From Catellatospora vulcania (lineage in GTDB: Bacteria; Actinomycetota; Actinomycetes; Mycobacteriales; Micromonosporaceae): DNA of 64,000 nt. The notes under the pieces are model-generated. The model saw nothing but the letters and a program-made list of their open reading frames with translations. It was not told the origin of the DNA and searched no databases. The first letter of the stretch is position 1; each line of letters starts with the position of its first letter. The position numbers and the translations under genes were made by a program. Below are positions 8,240-17,600 of this stretch, in pieces. Location: contig NZ_ML769301.1 of NCBI RefSeq assembly GCF_009720385.1, forward strand, positions 832,911-896,910. Reading direction: 5' to 3'.

Positions 8240-9898
8240 GTGGTGACTGTGCAGACCCTCGCTCCGGCGGACGGCCAGACCGGCCCGGACGGCGTGTCCG
8301 GTGGCGTGCCCTCCGGCGGACACGCGCCGCTGCGACTGCCCGTGGCCCTGGCCCTGGCGGCCGCCGCCGGGCTGGCGCTGCTGGTCGCGTTCCCGCTGTA
8401 CGGCCTCTGGTGGGCCGCGCCGGTCGGGGTGGCGCTGCTGGCCGTCGCGGTCCGCGGGCGGCGGCTGCGCGCCGGATTCGGACTCGGCCTCCTCACCGGC
8501 GCGCTGTTCTTCGGGCCGCTGCTGGCCTGGACGAACCTGCACGTCGGCTACGTCCCGTGGATCCTGCTCACCCTGTTCCAGGCCACCTACCTCGGCCTGC
8601 TGGGCATGGCGCTGGCCTGGCTCAGCCCCCTCGCCCGGCGCAGGCCGTGGGTGTGGCCGGTCGGGATCGCGCTGCTGTGGGTCGCCCAGGAGGCGCTGCG
8701 CGACCGTGCCCCGTTCGGCGGCTTCCCGTGGGGACGGCTCGCGTTCAGCCAGGCCGACGCCCCGACCCTGGCCCTGGCCGGGTACGGCGGCGCGCCGCTG
8801 GTCACCTTCGGCGTCGCGGCGGCCGGCGGGCTGCTGGCGTACGCCATCGGGGAGCTGATCGCCACCCGGGCCTGGGCCCGCGCCGCGGCCGCGACCGCCG
8901 GGGCGCTCGCGGTGACCCTGCTCGGCCTGGTCCTGCCTGCCACCACCCCCAGCGGCCCGGCGGTCACCGTCGCGGTCGTGCAGGGCAACGTGCCGCGCCT
9001 GGGCCTGGACTTCAACGCCCAGCGCCAGGCCGTGCTCAACAACCACGTCGCCGCGACCACCGCGCTGGCCGAGAAGGTCCGCACCGGGCAGGCCCCGCAG
9101 CCCGACCTGGTCGTGTGGCCGGAGAACGCCTCCGACATAGACCCGCTGCGCAACCCGAGCGCCGCCGAGGCGATCAACACCGCCGCGCGGGCCATCGGCG
9201 CGCCGATCCTGGTCGGGGCGGTGCTGTCCGGCCCGGAGCAGGGCCAGTCGCGCAACGCGGGCCTGGTCTGGCCGACCGACCTCGCGCCCGGGGCGAAGCC
9301 GGAGCAGATGTACCTCAAGCAGCACCCGGTGCCGTTCGCGGAGTACCTGCCGCTGCGCCCGATCGTCGAGCCGATCGCGCAGGCCATCACCAACCAGGCC
9401 AAGCTGCTGCGTACCGACTTCGTCGCGGGCACCGCGCCCGGCGTGCTCACCCTCGGCCCCGCGAAGGTCGGCGACGTGATCTGCTTCGAGGTCGCCTACG
9501 ACGACGTCGTGCGCGACACGGTCCGGGCGGGTGCGCAGCTGCTCGCGGTGCAGACGAACAACGCGACGTTCGACGAGTCCGAGGCGATGCAGCAGATGGC
9601 CATGGTGCGGCTGCGGGCCGTCGAGCACGGCCGGGACAGCCTGATGGCCTCGACTGTCGGTGTGTCCGGATTTGTAACTGCCGACGGAAATGTGCATGAT
9701 GCTACTGGTTTCAACACCGACGCGGTGATCGTGCGCGACCTGCGCCTCGGCTCCGGCACCACGCCGGCGACGGACCTCGGCCCGTGGCCGGAGTACCTGC
9801 TGACGCTGGCCGCCGTGGCGCTGCTGATCACCGCGGGCGTGGCGCGCAGGCGTCGGGCCACCCCGGTGGAGGACACTGGACAGGCAGGATCGGCATAA
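8240..9898 (+). CDS. lnt: Apolipoprotein N-acyltransferase
   Basis: Membrane enzyme that adds the third acyl chain to the N-terminal cysteine of lipoproteins. About 552 residues: an N-terminal block of hydrophobic segments, then an extracellular nitrilase domain. The nitrilase triad is visible as Glu295 (WPENAS), Lys360 ([11 protein letters not shown]) and Cys415 (ICFEVAYD). The start is uncertain: GTG at 8240 or 8243, both with only a weak upstream purine stretch. The ppm1 gene follows after 14 bases; in mycobacteria these two activities are fused in one protein, which supports both calls. Confidence 0.9.
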   Translation: MVTVQTLAPADGQTGPDGVSGGVPSGGHAPLRLPVALALAAAAGLALLVAFPLYGLWWAAPVGVALLAVAVRGRRLRAGFGLGLLTGALFFGPLLAWTNLHVGYVPWILLTLFQATYLGLLGMALAWLSPLARRRPWVWPVGIALLWVAQEALRDRAPFGGFPWGRLAFSQADAPTLALAGYGGAPLVTFGVAAAGGLLAYAIGELIATRAWARAAAATAGALAVTLLGLVLPATTPSGPAVTVAVVQGNVPRLGLDFNAQRQAVLNNHVAATTALAEKVRTGQAPQPDLVVWPENASDIDPLRNPSAAEAINTAARAIGAPILVGAVLSGPEQGQSRNAGLVWPTDLAPGAKPEQMYLKQHPVPFAEYLPLRPIVEPIAQAITNQAKLLRTDFVAGTAPGVLTLGPAKVGDVICFEVAYDDVVRDTVRAGAQLLAVQTNNATFDESEAMQQMAMVRLRAVEHGRDSLMASTVGVSGFVTADGNVHDATGFNTDAVIVRDLRLGSGTTPATDLGPWPEYLLTLAAVALLITAGVARRRRATPVEDTGQAGSA

Positions 9899-9912
9899 AT
9901 GTGGAGGTCCCG

Positions 9913-10698
9913 GTGAGCGGCAACGAGGCGGAGATCGGGTATCCCGGCGTGGGCCGGGTACTGGTGATCATCCCGACGTACAACGAGTCGGAGAACGTCC
10001 GCCTGATCGTGCCCCGGGTGCGCCGGGCCACGCCCGACGTCGACATCCTGATCGCCGACGACAACAGCCCCGACGGCACCGGCGCCATCGCCGACGAGAT
10101 GGCCGCCGCCGACGACCACATCAAGGTGCTGCACCGGCCCGGCAAGCAGGGCCTGGGCGCGGCGTACATCGCGGGCTTCGACTGGGCCCACGAGCACGGC
10201 TACGACGCCGTGGTCGAGATGGACGCCGACGGCTCGCACGCCCCGGAGGAGCTGCCCCGGCTGCTCGACGCGCTGCGCGGCGCGGACGCGGTGATCGGCT
10301 CACGCTGGGTGCGCGGCGGCAAGGTCGTCAACTGGCCGGTGCGCCGGCTCATCCTGTCGCGCGGCGCGAACTTCTACACCCGGGTCGTCATGGGCATGGG
10401 CGTCAAGGACGCCACCGGCGGCTACCGCGCCTACCGGCTGCCCGTGCTGCGCAAGATCGACGTCGAGACGGTGACCTCGCGCGGCTACAGCTTCCAGGTC
10501 GAGCTGACCTACCGTACGCACTCGCACGGCTTCCGCATCGTGGAGGTGCCGATCACGTTCGCCGAGCGCGAGCACGGCGTGTCCAAGATGAGCGGCTCCA
10601 TCATCAAGGAGGCGCTGTGGAAGGTCACCGTGTGGGGTGCCCAGTCCCGCCGCGAGCGCGTGCGGCGTATGTTCAAGCCGAGTGACCGCTGGCCGTGA
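9913..10698 (+). CDS. ppm1: Polyprenol monophosphomannose synthase
   Basis: GT2-family glycosyltransferase that transfers mannose from GDP-mannose to polyprenyl phosphate, the donor for mannosylated lipids and secreted proteins. The 261-residue product shows [22 protein letters not shown] and the DADGSH metal/nucleotide site. GTG at 9913 is chosen because GGAGG sits five bases upstream; a GTG at 9901 is possible. It follows lnt closely, the same partnership as in mycobacteria. There is no C-terminal membrane anchor of the DPM1 type I enzymes. Confidence 0.9.
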   Translation: MSGNEAEIGYPGVGRVLVIIPTYNESENVRLIVPRVRRATPDVDILIADDNSPDGTGAIADEMAAADDHIKVLHRPGKQGLGAAYIAGFDWAHEHGYDAVVEMDADGSHAPEELPRLLDALRGADAVIGSRWVRGGKVVNWPVRRLILSRGANFYTRVVMGMGVKDATGGYRAYRLPVLRKIDVETVTSRGYSFQVELTYRTHSHGFRIVEVPITFAEREHGVSKMSGSIIKEALWKVTVWGAQSRRERVRRMFKPSDRWP

Positions 10699-10732
10699 TC
10701 CCGTGCCGGCCGGACCGGCTGGAGGTGACCGG

Positions 10733-11251
10733 ATGCGCAGACTGCGGTGGGTGCCGCTGGCCGTGCTGCTGCTCGGCGTGGTGGAGTTCGTCGTCTTCTG
10801 GGGCGTCAGCCGGGTGATCGGCATCGGCTTCACGCTGCTGATCGCTGTCGGCCTGATGCTGCTGGGCGTGCTGCTGCTGCGCAAGGAGGGGCTGTCGGCC
10901 TGGCGGCGGCTGCGCGACGCGCGCCAAGCCGGGCAGGCCCGCGGCGACCAGGCCGTGGACGGCGTGGTCGGGCTGATCGCGGCCCTACTGCTGGTCATCC
11001 CCGGGCTGCTCACCGCGGCCGTCGGGCTGCTGCTGCTGATCCCACCGGTGCGACGGCTCGCCCGCGGGCGGGTGCGCGCCGCGACCGAGAAGCGCATCCC
11101 GGCCTCGGCCGCGAACAGCGTGTTCGGGCCCAAGCGGGTGCGGGTCAGCACGCCGCACGACCCGCACCACCAGCCGCACCAGTCACCGCCGCCCGCGGCG
11201 GGCCGTCCCGCAGGGCCGACCGAGGTCATCGAGGGCGAGATCGTCGACTGA
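10733..11251 (+). CDS. fxsA: FxsA-family membrane protein
   Basis: A 172-residue cytoplasmic-membrane protein with hydrophobic segments near residues 5-50 and 75-105 and a hydrophilic tail ending EVIEGEIVD, typical of FxsA. FxsA in E. coli influences phage F exclusion; its role in actinomycetes is not known. The ATG is preceded by GGAGGTGACCGG. It follows ppm1 on the same strand and ends at a strong bidirectional terminator facing rbpA. Confidence 0.8.
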   Translation: MRRLRWVPLAVLLLGVVEFVVFWGVSRVIGIGFTLLIAVGLMLLGVLLLRKEGLSAWRRLRDARQAGQARGDQAVDGVVGLIAALLLVIPGLLTAAVGLLLLIPPVRRLARGRVRAATEKRIPASAANSVFGPKRVRVSTPHDPHHQPHQSPPPAAGRPAGPTEVIEGEIVD

Positions 11252-11254
11252 CAG

Positions 11255-11293
11255 CACGAAGGCGCCCTCCCGGCTCGGGAGGGCGCCTTCGTG
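11255..11293. terminator. Bidirectional terminator between fxsA and rbpA
   Basis: Perfect 18-base stem (CACGAAGGCGCCCTCCCG and its complement) with a GCT loop, between two convergent genes. It has no U-tract, as usual in actinomycetes. It is loosely related in sequence to the hairpins at 31.0, 34.9 and 39.5 kb. Confidence 0.88.
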
Positions 11294-11298
11294 TGTGT

Positions 11299-11637
11299 TC
11301 AGCGGCCGCGTCGGGTACGCACGTCGGCCAGGCGCTCGTTGAGGATCTCGTCGAGCTCCGCCATGGAACGCCGCTCCAGCAGCATGTCCCAGTGCGTACG
11401 CGGCGGCTTGACCTTCTTCTGCTCGGGCTCGGTGCCGTCGACCAGGCGCGCCACGCTCCCGTCGAACTTGCACTCCCAGGTCCCCGGCACCTCTGCCTCG
11501 ACGGCGAACGGCACCTCGAATCGGTGGCCCTGGGCACAGAGGAACTCGCGCATCTGACGGGGCGCGAGTTCGGTGTTGCGCTCAGACTCGTAGCTCACGG
11601 CCCCCAGTCGGCTTCCCCGCAACATCCGATCGCCCAT
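11299..11637 (-). CDS. rbpA: RNA polymerase-binding protein RbpA
   Basis: Actinobacterial transcription factor that binds RNA polymerase and group 1/2 sigma factors and stabilises the open complex. The 112-residue product has the N-terminal MGDRMLRGSRLGAVSYE segment, the beta core with FLCAQGHRFEVPF and GTWECKFDG, and the C-terminal sigma-interaction helix HWDMLLERRSMAELDEIL. Full length and canonical. Convergent with fxsA. Confidence 0.96.
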   Translation of the reverse strand: MGDRMLRGSRLGAVSYESERNTELAPRQMREFLCAQGHRFEVPFAVEAEVPGTWECKFDGSVARLVDGTEPEQKKVKPPRTHWDMLLERRSMAELDEILNERLADVRTRRGR

Positions 11638-11821
11638 GTCGGCTCCTCACAGTCGTATTGCTTCCGGGTGATGCAACGACCTGGACGCCCCGACGATTCC
11701 CCGCCGTGACCCACGCCGCTGCCTCCGCCGATTCCGCAGAGCGTCTCATGTGTGCCCTAGCGTTGCGATACCGTCCGATTGGACCTTTTTTGCGGGGTAC
11801 ATCACATCCGGGGGTAACACG

Positions 11822-13312
11822 ATGGCCACCACGGCGGTGCCGGCATCGGGCAAACCGGTCAAAACCTGGCTGGGCCACCCCGGTGGCCTGGTCGTGCTGT
11901 TCCTCACCGAGATGTGGGAGCGGTTCAGCTACTACGGCATGCGGGCCATCCTCACCCTGTTCCTGGCCGCGGAGCTGACCGACGGCGGCTTCGGCATGGA
12001 CGACGTCGCCGCCGCCTCGCTGTACTCCATCTACGTCTCGATGGTCTACTTCACGGCCCTGCCCGGCGGCTGGATCGCCGACCGGATCCTCGGCACCCGC
12101 CGCAGCGTGCTGTGGGGCGGCGTCATCATCGCGCTGGGCCACTACGCGCTGGCGTTCTCCGCCAGGTCCATGTTCTACCTCGGCCTCGTGCTCATCGTGC
12201 TCGGCACCGGCCTGCTCAAGCCCAACATCTCGGCCATGGTCGGCGAGCTCTACGACAAGCACCCGGAGATGCACGAGTCCCGCCGTGACGCCGGCTTCAC
12301 GCTGTTCTACCTCGGCATCAACCTGGGCGCCTTCTTCGCCCCGCTGCTGACCGGCATCTTCGCGGCCAGGCAGGACTGGCATGTGGCGTTCGGCATCGCC
12401 GCGGTCGGCATGACCATCGCGGTGATCCAGTACCTGGTGGGCTACCGCCGGCTGGAGGGCGTCGGCCTCAAGGCGCACAAGCCGCTGCAGACCCACGAAC
12501 GCAACAAGATCCTGAAGATCTCCGCGATCGTGGTGGCCGTCGTGGCGGTGCTGCTGGCGATCGACATCGCGGCGGGCACCTTCAACGCCGACCACGTCAA
12601 GAACGCGCTCACCGTCCTGGCGCTGGCCGTGCCCGCCCTGTACTTCGTCATGATGTTCCGCGACCGGACCCTGACCCACCAGGAGCGCTCCCGGGTAAGC
12701 GCGTACGTGTGGATTTTCATCGGGGCGGCGTTGTTCTGGATGATCTACGACCAGGCGGGCAGCCTGGTGAACCTGTTCACCAACGAGAAGGTCGACCGGC
12801 AGGTGGGCAGCTTCGAGATCCCCACGGCCTGGTTCCAGTCGGTCAATCCGGTGCTGATCCTGCTGCTCGCGCCCGTGTTCGCGTGGATGTGGACCAAGCT
12901 GGACCGCCGCCAGCCCGGCACGCCGGTCAAGTTCTCCCTGGCACTGCTCGGCATCGGCCTGTCGTTCCTGGTGATGGGCACCGCAGGGGCGCTCGCCGCG
13001 CGCGGCCTGATCTCGCCGTGGTGGATCGTGCTGGTGTACCTCATCCAGACCTGCGCCGAGCTGCTGCTGTCCCCGGTCGGCCTGTCCGTCACCACCAAAC
13101 TCGCCCCGCTGCGCTACGCCAGCCAGGTGATGGGCCTGTGGTTCCTGGCCACCGCGGCCGGCAACGCCCTCAACACCTGGGTGACGCCGCTGAGCGCCAA
13201 GCTGTCCGACGCCGCGTACTACGGCAGCCTGGGCGTGCTCGCCATTCTCGTGGGCGTCTGCTTCTGGTTCGGCGCCCGCCGGATCGGCGACCTGATGTCC
13301 GGCGTGCACTGA
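11822..13312 (+). CDS. POT-family proton-dependent oligopeptide transporter
   Basis: Major-facilitator peptide:H+ symporter, 496 residues with about 14 hydrophobic segments. The PTR2 signature FLTEMWERFSYYGMRAIL (ExxERFxYY) is at residues 27-44, and GLLKPNISAMVGELY and FTLFYLGINLGA follow. The ATG at 11822 fits the family N-terminus; an upstream in-frame extension from 11750 lacks family resemblance. A TPR-like gene starts 13 bases downstream and may be co-transcribed. Confidence 0.92.
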   Translation: MATTAVPASGKPVKTWLGHPGGLVVLFLTEMWERFSYYGMRAILTLFLAAELTDGGFGMDDVAAASLYSIYVSMVYFTALPGGWIADRILGTRRSVLWGGVIIALGHYALAFSARSMFYLGLVLIVLGTGLLKPNISAMVGELYDKHPEMHESRRDAGFTLFYLGINLGAFFAPLLTGIFAARQDWHVAFGIAAVGMTIAVIQYLVGYRRLEGVGLKAHKPLQTHERNKILKISAIVVAVVAVLLAIDIAAGTFNADHVKNALTVLALAVPALYFVMMFRDRTLTHQERSRVSAYVWIFIGAALFWMIYDQAGSLVNLFTNEKVDRQVGSFEIPTAWFQSVNPVLILLLAPVFAWMWTKLDRRQPGTPVKFSLALLGIGLSFLVMGTAGALAARGLISPWWIVLVYLIQTCAELLLSPVGLSVTTKLAPLRYASQVMGLWFLATAAGNALNTWVTPLSAKLSDAAYYGSLGVLAILVGVCFWFGARRIGDLMSGVH

Positions 13313-13325
13313 GAGGCGACTTCCG

Positions 13326-14282
13326 ATGACCATCCTTGCCGCGAACATCACCGTCGAGCAGCTGCGTGACGAGGTCTCGGCCCTGGCCGGGCGGTGCCTG
13401 TGCGACCCGGTGACCGAGCTGTTCGGCCCGCTGCTGGAGACCCAGGAACGCGTCTTCAGCCGGCTGGAGAACGACCCGGTGCCTGACCACGTGCACGACC
13501 TCTACCTGCTGGCGGCCCTCGTGGCGGCCATGCTCGCCAAGGCCCACCACGACCTCGACCGCGGGCACCAGGCGATGTCGCTGGCCCGGATGGGCTACGT
13601 GTGCGCCGACAACATCGGCCACACCGGCCTGCGCGCGTGGAGCCGGGGACTGCAGAGCCTGCTGGCGTACTCTGCCGGACGGCCGCAGGAGGCCGCCGCG
13701 TTCGCCGACTGCGGCGCGCGGATCGCCGCCGAGCAGACCGGGTCCGTGTCGTCGTGGCTGGCCAGCTCGCAGGCACGGGCGCTGGCCCGGCTCGGCGCGG
13801 CCGAACCCGCCCGGCTGGCCCTGGTACGCGCCGACGACATGCGCGAGCACCATGTCCACGACGACCTCGACGCGATCGGCGGGATCTTCCTGTTCGCCCC
13901 GGCCCGCCAGCACCACTATGCCGCCGACGCGTACGCCTGCCTGCCCGGACAGCAGGAACGCGCGGTGCACGAGGCCACCCGCTCGATCGCCCTGTACGCC
14001 GCGGCCACGCCGGAGCAGCGGTCCTTCGGCGACGAGGCGGGCGCGCGCTGCGTGCTGGCACTGACCCGGGTATGGGCCGGCGACACGGCTGCGGCCCGGG
14101 ACACGCTCAGCCCGGTGCTGCGACTGGACCTGCCCCGCCGCACCGCCGAGGTCATGGCCGGGGTGGCCCGCGTCGGCGACGCCCTGCGCGACTCCCGCTT
14201 CGCCGACGTGCCCGAAGCCCGCGACCTGCGTGAACAGATCGAATGGTTCGCCCAGCGCCCCGCCTCGGCCCTGGCCAGTTGA
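13326..14282 (+). CDS. TPR-like helical repeat protein, regulator-type without HTH
   Basis: 318 residues, all-alpha, with repeated Ala/Arg-rich helices (HDLDRGHQAMSLARMGYVCAD, LASSQARALARLGAAEPA). This resembles the TPR sensor half of actinobacterial XRE-type regulators, but no helix-turn-helix is present at the N-terminus. GAGAGGCGACTTCCG precedes the ATG. It follows the peptide transporter by 13 bases. A role in binding a peptide or protein partner is inference, and no specific function is assigned. Confidence 0.6.
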   Translation: MTILAANITVEQLRDEVSALAGRCLCDPVTELFGPLLETQERVFSRLENDPVPDHVHDLYLLAALVAAMLAKAHHDLDRGHQAMSLARMGYVCADNIGHTGLRAWSRGLQSLLAYSAGRPQEAAAFADCGARIAAEQTGSVSSWLASSQARALARLGAAEPARLALVRADDMREHHVHDDLDAIGGIFLFAPARQHHYAADAYACLPGQQERAVHEATRSIALYAAATPEQRSFGDEAGARCVLALTRVWAGDTAAARDTLSPVLRLDLPRRTAEVMAGVARVGDALRDSRFADVPEARDLREQIEWFAQRPASALAS

Positions 14283-14289
14283 CCTGTGG

Positions 14290-14721
14290 TCAGGACTCCA
14301 GCAGGGCGTCGATCAGGCGCAGGAGCTCGGCGGTGGTGGCCGCGCCGCCGAGCAGGATGAGGCGCAGCCGGGCGCGCTCCTCGTCGTAGACCGCCTGCAC
14401 GCGGACCGGTCCGTCATCGTCGTCGCGGCGCCCGCCGACCGCGGTGGTGACCAGCGTGGTCAGCCGGTCGACGTCCGTGCGGGAGATCGCGTCGATGGAG
14501 ACGACGCTGGACACCTCGACGTGGCGGGTCCGCCGGGCCTGCTCGCGCGCGGTGGCGGGCACCGTCCCGCCGGTCAGCTCCGCGAGGTCCGCGCTGCTGA
14601 TGCGGTACTGCCTGCCGATGCGCACCGCCTTGAGCCGGCCCTCGCGCACGTAGTTGCGCACGGTCTTCACATGCAGGCCAAGGCGTTCGGCGACCTGCTC
14701 GACCGAGTACAGCTCCGACAT
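14290..14721 (-). CDS. Excisionase/MerR-type helix-turn-helix protein
   Basis: 143 residues. The N-terminal domain YSVEQVAERLGLHVKTVRNYVREGRLKAVRIGR is the winged HTH-17 excisionase-like fold (residues 5-45). The C-terminal part (KVDxLT-type beta/alpha, VRVQAVYDEERARLRLILLGG) is unassigned. It sits four bases after the DUF4180 gene on the same strand and is probably its partner or regulator. GGAGTGACCCG precedes the ATG. Confidence 0.75.
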   Translation of the reverse strand: MSELYSVEQVAERLGLHVKTVRNYVREGRLKAVRIGRQYRISSADLAELTGGTVPATAREQARRTRHVEVSSVVSIDAISRTDVDRLTTLVTTAVGGRRDDDDGPVRVQAVYDEERARLRLILLGGAATTAELLRLIDALLES

Positions 14722-14725
14722 CGGG

Positions 14726-15130
14726 TCACTCCTTCCCGGCCGCGGCCTGCGCCCCGCTCAGGCGGCGCACGAGTTCGTCGAGGTCCGCGGTGAACCAGAT
14801 GTGCCGTCCCCGGTTGGATTCGCGCACGAACGCGCGCAGCGCGCTGCTGCGGGCCAGGTGCGCCGAGACGTCGCCCACGACGACGAACCTGAGCCGGTAG
14901 TTGACGAACTTCTGCATGATCTCGCCGGCCAGGCCGGTGCCGAGGGTGAAGAAGCCGTCGGCGAACACCTCCGCGGCCACCGCCACGGTGTCGGCGCGGC
15001 CGTAGGTGGCCCCGATCAGGTCCAGCGCGTCCTGCGTCGAGGCGATCGGGAGGCCGTCGCCGTCGCGGACGAGCATGGTACCGCCGTCGTAGGTCAGGAG
15101 CCGGTCGGGAGCGGTGGGGACGGTGGACAT
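14726..15130 (-). CDS. DUF4180 domain protein
   Basis: 134 residues matching the DUF4180 layout: an early IASTQDALDLIGATYG segment, LGTGLAGEIMQKFVNYRLRFVVVGD in the middle and the late ALRAFVRESNRGRHIWFTADLDEL. The fold resembles STAS-like anti-sigma antagonists, and the function is unknown. Ribosome binding site GGAGACGAGC. It lies between an FGE-like gene and an HTH gene on the same strand, so the three probably form one transcript. Confidence 0.8.
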   Translation of the reverse strand: MSTVPTAPDRLLTYDGGTMLVRDGDGLPIASTQDALDLIGATYGRADTVAVAAEVFADGFFTLGTGLAGEIMQKFVNYRLRFVVVGDVSAHLARSSALRAFVRESNRGRHIWFTADLDELVRRLSGAQAAAGKE

Positions 15131-15203
15131 GCTCGTCTCCGTGGTCGGGGTCGGTGGGCCGCCGTGGCGGCAGGGTCGTCGAGGTCCGGCGTGACCGGGT
15201 CGG

Positions 15204-15914
15204 TCATGGTGAGCGCGCGACGCGGAAGCCCAGGTCGTCGATGTGGAACGCGGGATGGCTGCGGCGGCGGCACGACGCCCGCAACCCGCGCGGCAGGTCC
15301 TGCCAGCCGCCGCCGCGGAAGACGCGGTACGGGCCGTAGACGCGCGGGTCGTAGACGTCCCAGCACCACTCCCACACGTTGCCGATCATGTCGTGCAGGC
15401 CCCACCCGTTCGGCTGCCTGGTCGCGACCTCACGAGCGGCGCCGCCGGAGTTGGCCCGGTGCCAGGCGGTCGTATCGAGGTCGCCGTAGCGCTCGCCGGC
15501 GGTCCCGGCGCGGCAGGCGTACTCCCACTCGGCCTCCGTCGGCAGCCGGTATCCGTCGGCCCGCCGGTCCCAGGTCACATCCTGCCCGTCCGGGTCGTCG
15601 CCGAGGGAGTAACACGGCGCGCGCCCGGTGGCCGCCGAAAGCTCGTTGCAGAACCGGACGGCGTCCAGCCACGACACGTCGACCACGGGCACCCGCGCCT
15701 GCGGGCCGCCGGTCGGGTTGGCCTCGCTGTGCGGCAGCCACCCGCGGAGCGCCGCGTACAGCTCCTGGGTCACCGGGTGCGCCGCAAGCCGGAATGGCGC
15801 GACATCGGCCCACCAGGTCCGCCTGGTGCCCTCATCGCGCAGCTCCACCTGCCCCGCGTGGATGTGGATCAGGTCGCCGACGAGAGCCTCGGACGGCGTT
15901 GTATTCCTTAACAC
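15204..15914 (-). CDS. Sulfatase-modifying-factor (FGE-like) domain protein
   Basis: 236 residues with the C-lectin-like SUMF fold: HPVTQELYAAL, WLDAVRFCNELS, YRLPTEAEWEYACRAG, GNVWEWCWDVYD and the C-terminal FRGGGWQDLPRGLRASCRRR. The first copper-binding cysteine of true formylglycine-generating enzymes (usually GGSWLC) is replaced here (GGGWQD), so formylglycine formation is unlikely and a binding or other oxidase role is more plausible. GTG start. First gene of a minus-strand trio with DUF4180 and an HTH protein. Confidence 0.82.
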   Translation of the reverse strand: MLRNTTPSEALVGDLIHIHAGQVELRDEGTRRTWWADVAPFRLAAHPVTQELYAALRGWLPHSEANPTGGPQARVPVVDVSWLDAVRFCNELSAATGRAPCYSLGDDPDGQDVTWDRRADGYRLPTEAEWEYACRAGTAGERYGDLDTTAWHRANSGGAAREVATRQPNGWGLHDMIGNVWEWCWDVYDPRVYGPYRVFRGGGWQDLPRGLRASCRRRSHPAFHIDDLGFRVARSP

Positions 15915-16336
15915 TCCTCGCCCTTCTCATTTGAGTGCCGACTAGTAGCGTATCACTCCCTAAATTACCCTCGTGAGGCGAATTGTGGGAATGCAGGGAA
16001 GGCGAGGGCCTTCCGCACAACCGCAGCGTCGCCACGCGCGGAGATCTCGTCTCGGTGCGGTGGGGGAGCGTGGCGCGGCTACGGCGTCGCCTCCTGCGGG
16101 GAAGCGCAAGCACCGGGTGGCCGAGCCTGTCGATCAAGTCTGGCCGTTCGCGCCAACGGGTGTCCGCCTGCGTAGCCGACGCCACCGCGGTCACAGCCCC
16201 GCTAGGCGGCCGCGCAGGGGCACCGGCGCGTGCCCTCGGCGGATCGAGCAGGAGGCCGACTCGTTGCCACGCATTGACGGAGATTGATTATTGTGCTCCG
16301 ATGGACGGGTCGTCGGCTGCGGGCCCCGGAGGTTGA
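15915..16336. other. 422-base divergent spacer without a gene
   Basis: Lies between the divergent FGE-like gene and the first P450. The first ~70 bases are AT-richer and probably hold the minus-strand promoter. The short plus-strand open frames here are Arg/Pro/Gly-rich and have no convincing start, so I do not call them. The plus-strand promoter for the P450/peptide operon must lie in this stretch. Confidence 0.55.
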
Positions 16337-17482
16337 ATGCCGCACACCACCCGCAGCGCCCCGCCGGCCGGCCCGGAACTGCTGCCGCTGCTGACCGAGC
16401 TGCACCGCCGCATCGGAGATACGTTCATCGTGTCCGGGGTGGGTCTGCACATCGCCGACCCGGTGCTGGCCAAGGCAGTGCTCGCCAACGTCGGCGCCGA
16501 CTTCACCGAGCACTCCGACTTCTTTGCCACCGCGACCGGCTTTCTGGGCCCCCGCGAGCTGCAGCAGCAGATCGCGCGCGAGGCACGGGACCTACTGGCG
16601 GCATACCTGACAACGCACGCGGCCGACCTGCCGCGGCTGGCCGGCGTACACCTGGCACCCGAAGCCGTGATGCCCGACGCCGCGAACCGGCTCCTGCACG
16701 AGCATCTCGGCCCCGTGCTGCTCGGTCCCGGCACCGACCCGTCGGTGCGCGCCGTGGTCGCCGACGTCGTCACGCACGCGGTCCTCGCGGGAGCGCGAGC
16801 CCGGCGCGGGCGACTGCGTCGGGCGCTGCTGCGGCACCGGGCGTACGCGGCGCTGGCCGCCGAGACAGCCCGGCGGCGCCGGCGTCCGGCCCGCGTCGCC
16901 ACCGACCTACTGGACGTCGTGGCGCTGGCCCTGCCCGAGGACTACGACCCGATCCAGGCCGTCGAGGTCTTCCTGAGCCTGCTGTTCGCCACCGTCGGAT
17001 CCACCGGGTTCCTGCTGTCGTGGGCGCTGTACCTGGTCGGCCACCATCCAGACCAGGCCGACGCGCCGCCGTCGGCGCTGGTGCGCGAAACTTTGCGGCT
17101 CTGGCCAGTCGCCTGGCTGTTCGGCCGCCCCGCCGCGCGAGCGCACGACCTCGGGCCGGCACGGGTCGAAGCCGGCCAGACCGTCCATGTGTGCGCCTAC
17201 CTGGTACAGCGCCATCCCGGGCACTGGTCCGATCCGGATGACTTCCGCCCGGACCGCTGGCGTGGCGGCGTACCCGGCGCCTTCCTGCCCTTCGGCTGGG
17301 GCACCCACGCCTGCACCGGCGCCGCCGTGGCCACGGGGCTGGTGGCCGACGTCCTGGCACAACTGCTCGCCGCATACGCCGTCACCGTCTGCGATGACGG
17401 CCGCCAGCCGCAGGTCGGTCCGGCGCTGGCACCGCCGCCGCACCGCATCCGACTTGTCCCGCGTCGCCGTGAGAGGAGGTGA
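16337..17482 (+). CDS. Cytochrome P450 with atypical I-helix (peptide-crosslinking type?)
   Basis: 381-residue soluble P450. ETLR (Glu251, Arg254), DDFRPDRW and the heme loop FGWGTHACTG with Cys326 are intact. The I-helix, normally AGxDT(T), reads FATVGSTG: the conserved acid is replaced by Gly and only a Ser-Thr remains. Ribosome binding site GGAGG. The stop codon lies inside the ribosome binding site region of a 34-codon gene, and a second odd P450 follows. Dedicated modification of that peptide by oxidative crosslinking is inferred from this layout. A polyketide- or terpene-type substrate is the alternative, but no such genes are nearby. Confidence 0.88.
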   Translation: MPHTTRSAPPAGPELLPLLTELHRRIGDTFIVSGVGLHIADPVLAKAVLANVGADFTEHSDFFATATGFLGPRELQQQIAREARDLLAAYLTTHAADLPRLAGVHLAPEAVMPDAANRLLHEHLGPVLLGPGTDPSVRAVVADVVTHAVLAGARARRGRLRRALLRHRAYAALAAETARRRRRPARVATDLLDVVALALPEDYDPIQAVEVFLSLLFATVGSTGFLLSWALYLVGHHPDQADAPPSALVRETLRLWPVAWLFGRPAARAHDLGPARVEAGQTVHVCAYLVQRHPGHWSDPDDFRPDRWRGGVPGAFLPFGWGTHACTGAAVATGLVADVLAQLLAAYAVTVCDDGRQPQVGPALAPPPHRIRLVPRRRERR

Positions 17483-17487
17483 TTGTT

Positions 17488-17592
17488 GTGCGTCGGCTGT
17501 TCCAGTCAATCAAACTGCACCTGCACCTGCGAAAGCGCCGCCACGCCCACGATGGTTCGTCCACCATGTGGGTTCTCTACCACCACATCTGA
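17488..17592 (+). CDS. Putative P450-RiPP precursor peptide (34 aa)
   Basis: GTG start with an excellent ribosome binding site, GAGAGGAGG, eight bases upstream and overlapping the end of the first P450 gene. The 34-residue product has a strongly basic front (RRLFQSIK, then RKRRHAH), a short DGSST linker and an aromatic/His tail TMWVLYHHI at the very C-terminus. Trp28-x-x-Tyr31 has the spacing of cyclophane links, and Tyr31-His32-His33 fits Y-x-H, as crosslinked in biarylitides. Short basic leaders with a C-terminal aromatic core next to P450 genes are the hallmark of P450-modified RiPPs (known examples: biarylitides, cittilins, tryptorubin-like atropopeptides). The product is inferred, and homologs are unchecked. 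A GTG at 17479 would add three residues. Confidence 0.65.
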   Translation: MRRLFQSIKLHLHLRKRRHAHDGSSTMWVLYHHI

Positions 17593-17600
17593 AGGAAGTC

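Noticed and set aside
7844-9697. A 617-codon minus-strand frame opposite lnt
   Set aside because: Shadow frame; lnt has its complete catalytic triad on the plus strand.
15983-16336. A 117-codon plus-strand frame ending just before the first P450
   Set aside because: Arg/Ser/Gly-rich composition with no motif; more likely leader or promoter DNA of the P450 operon.
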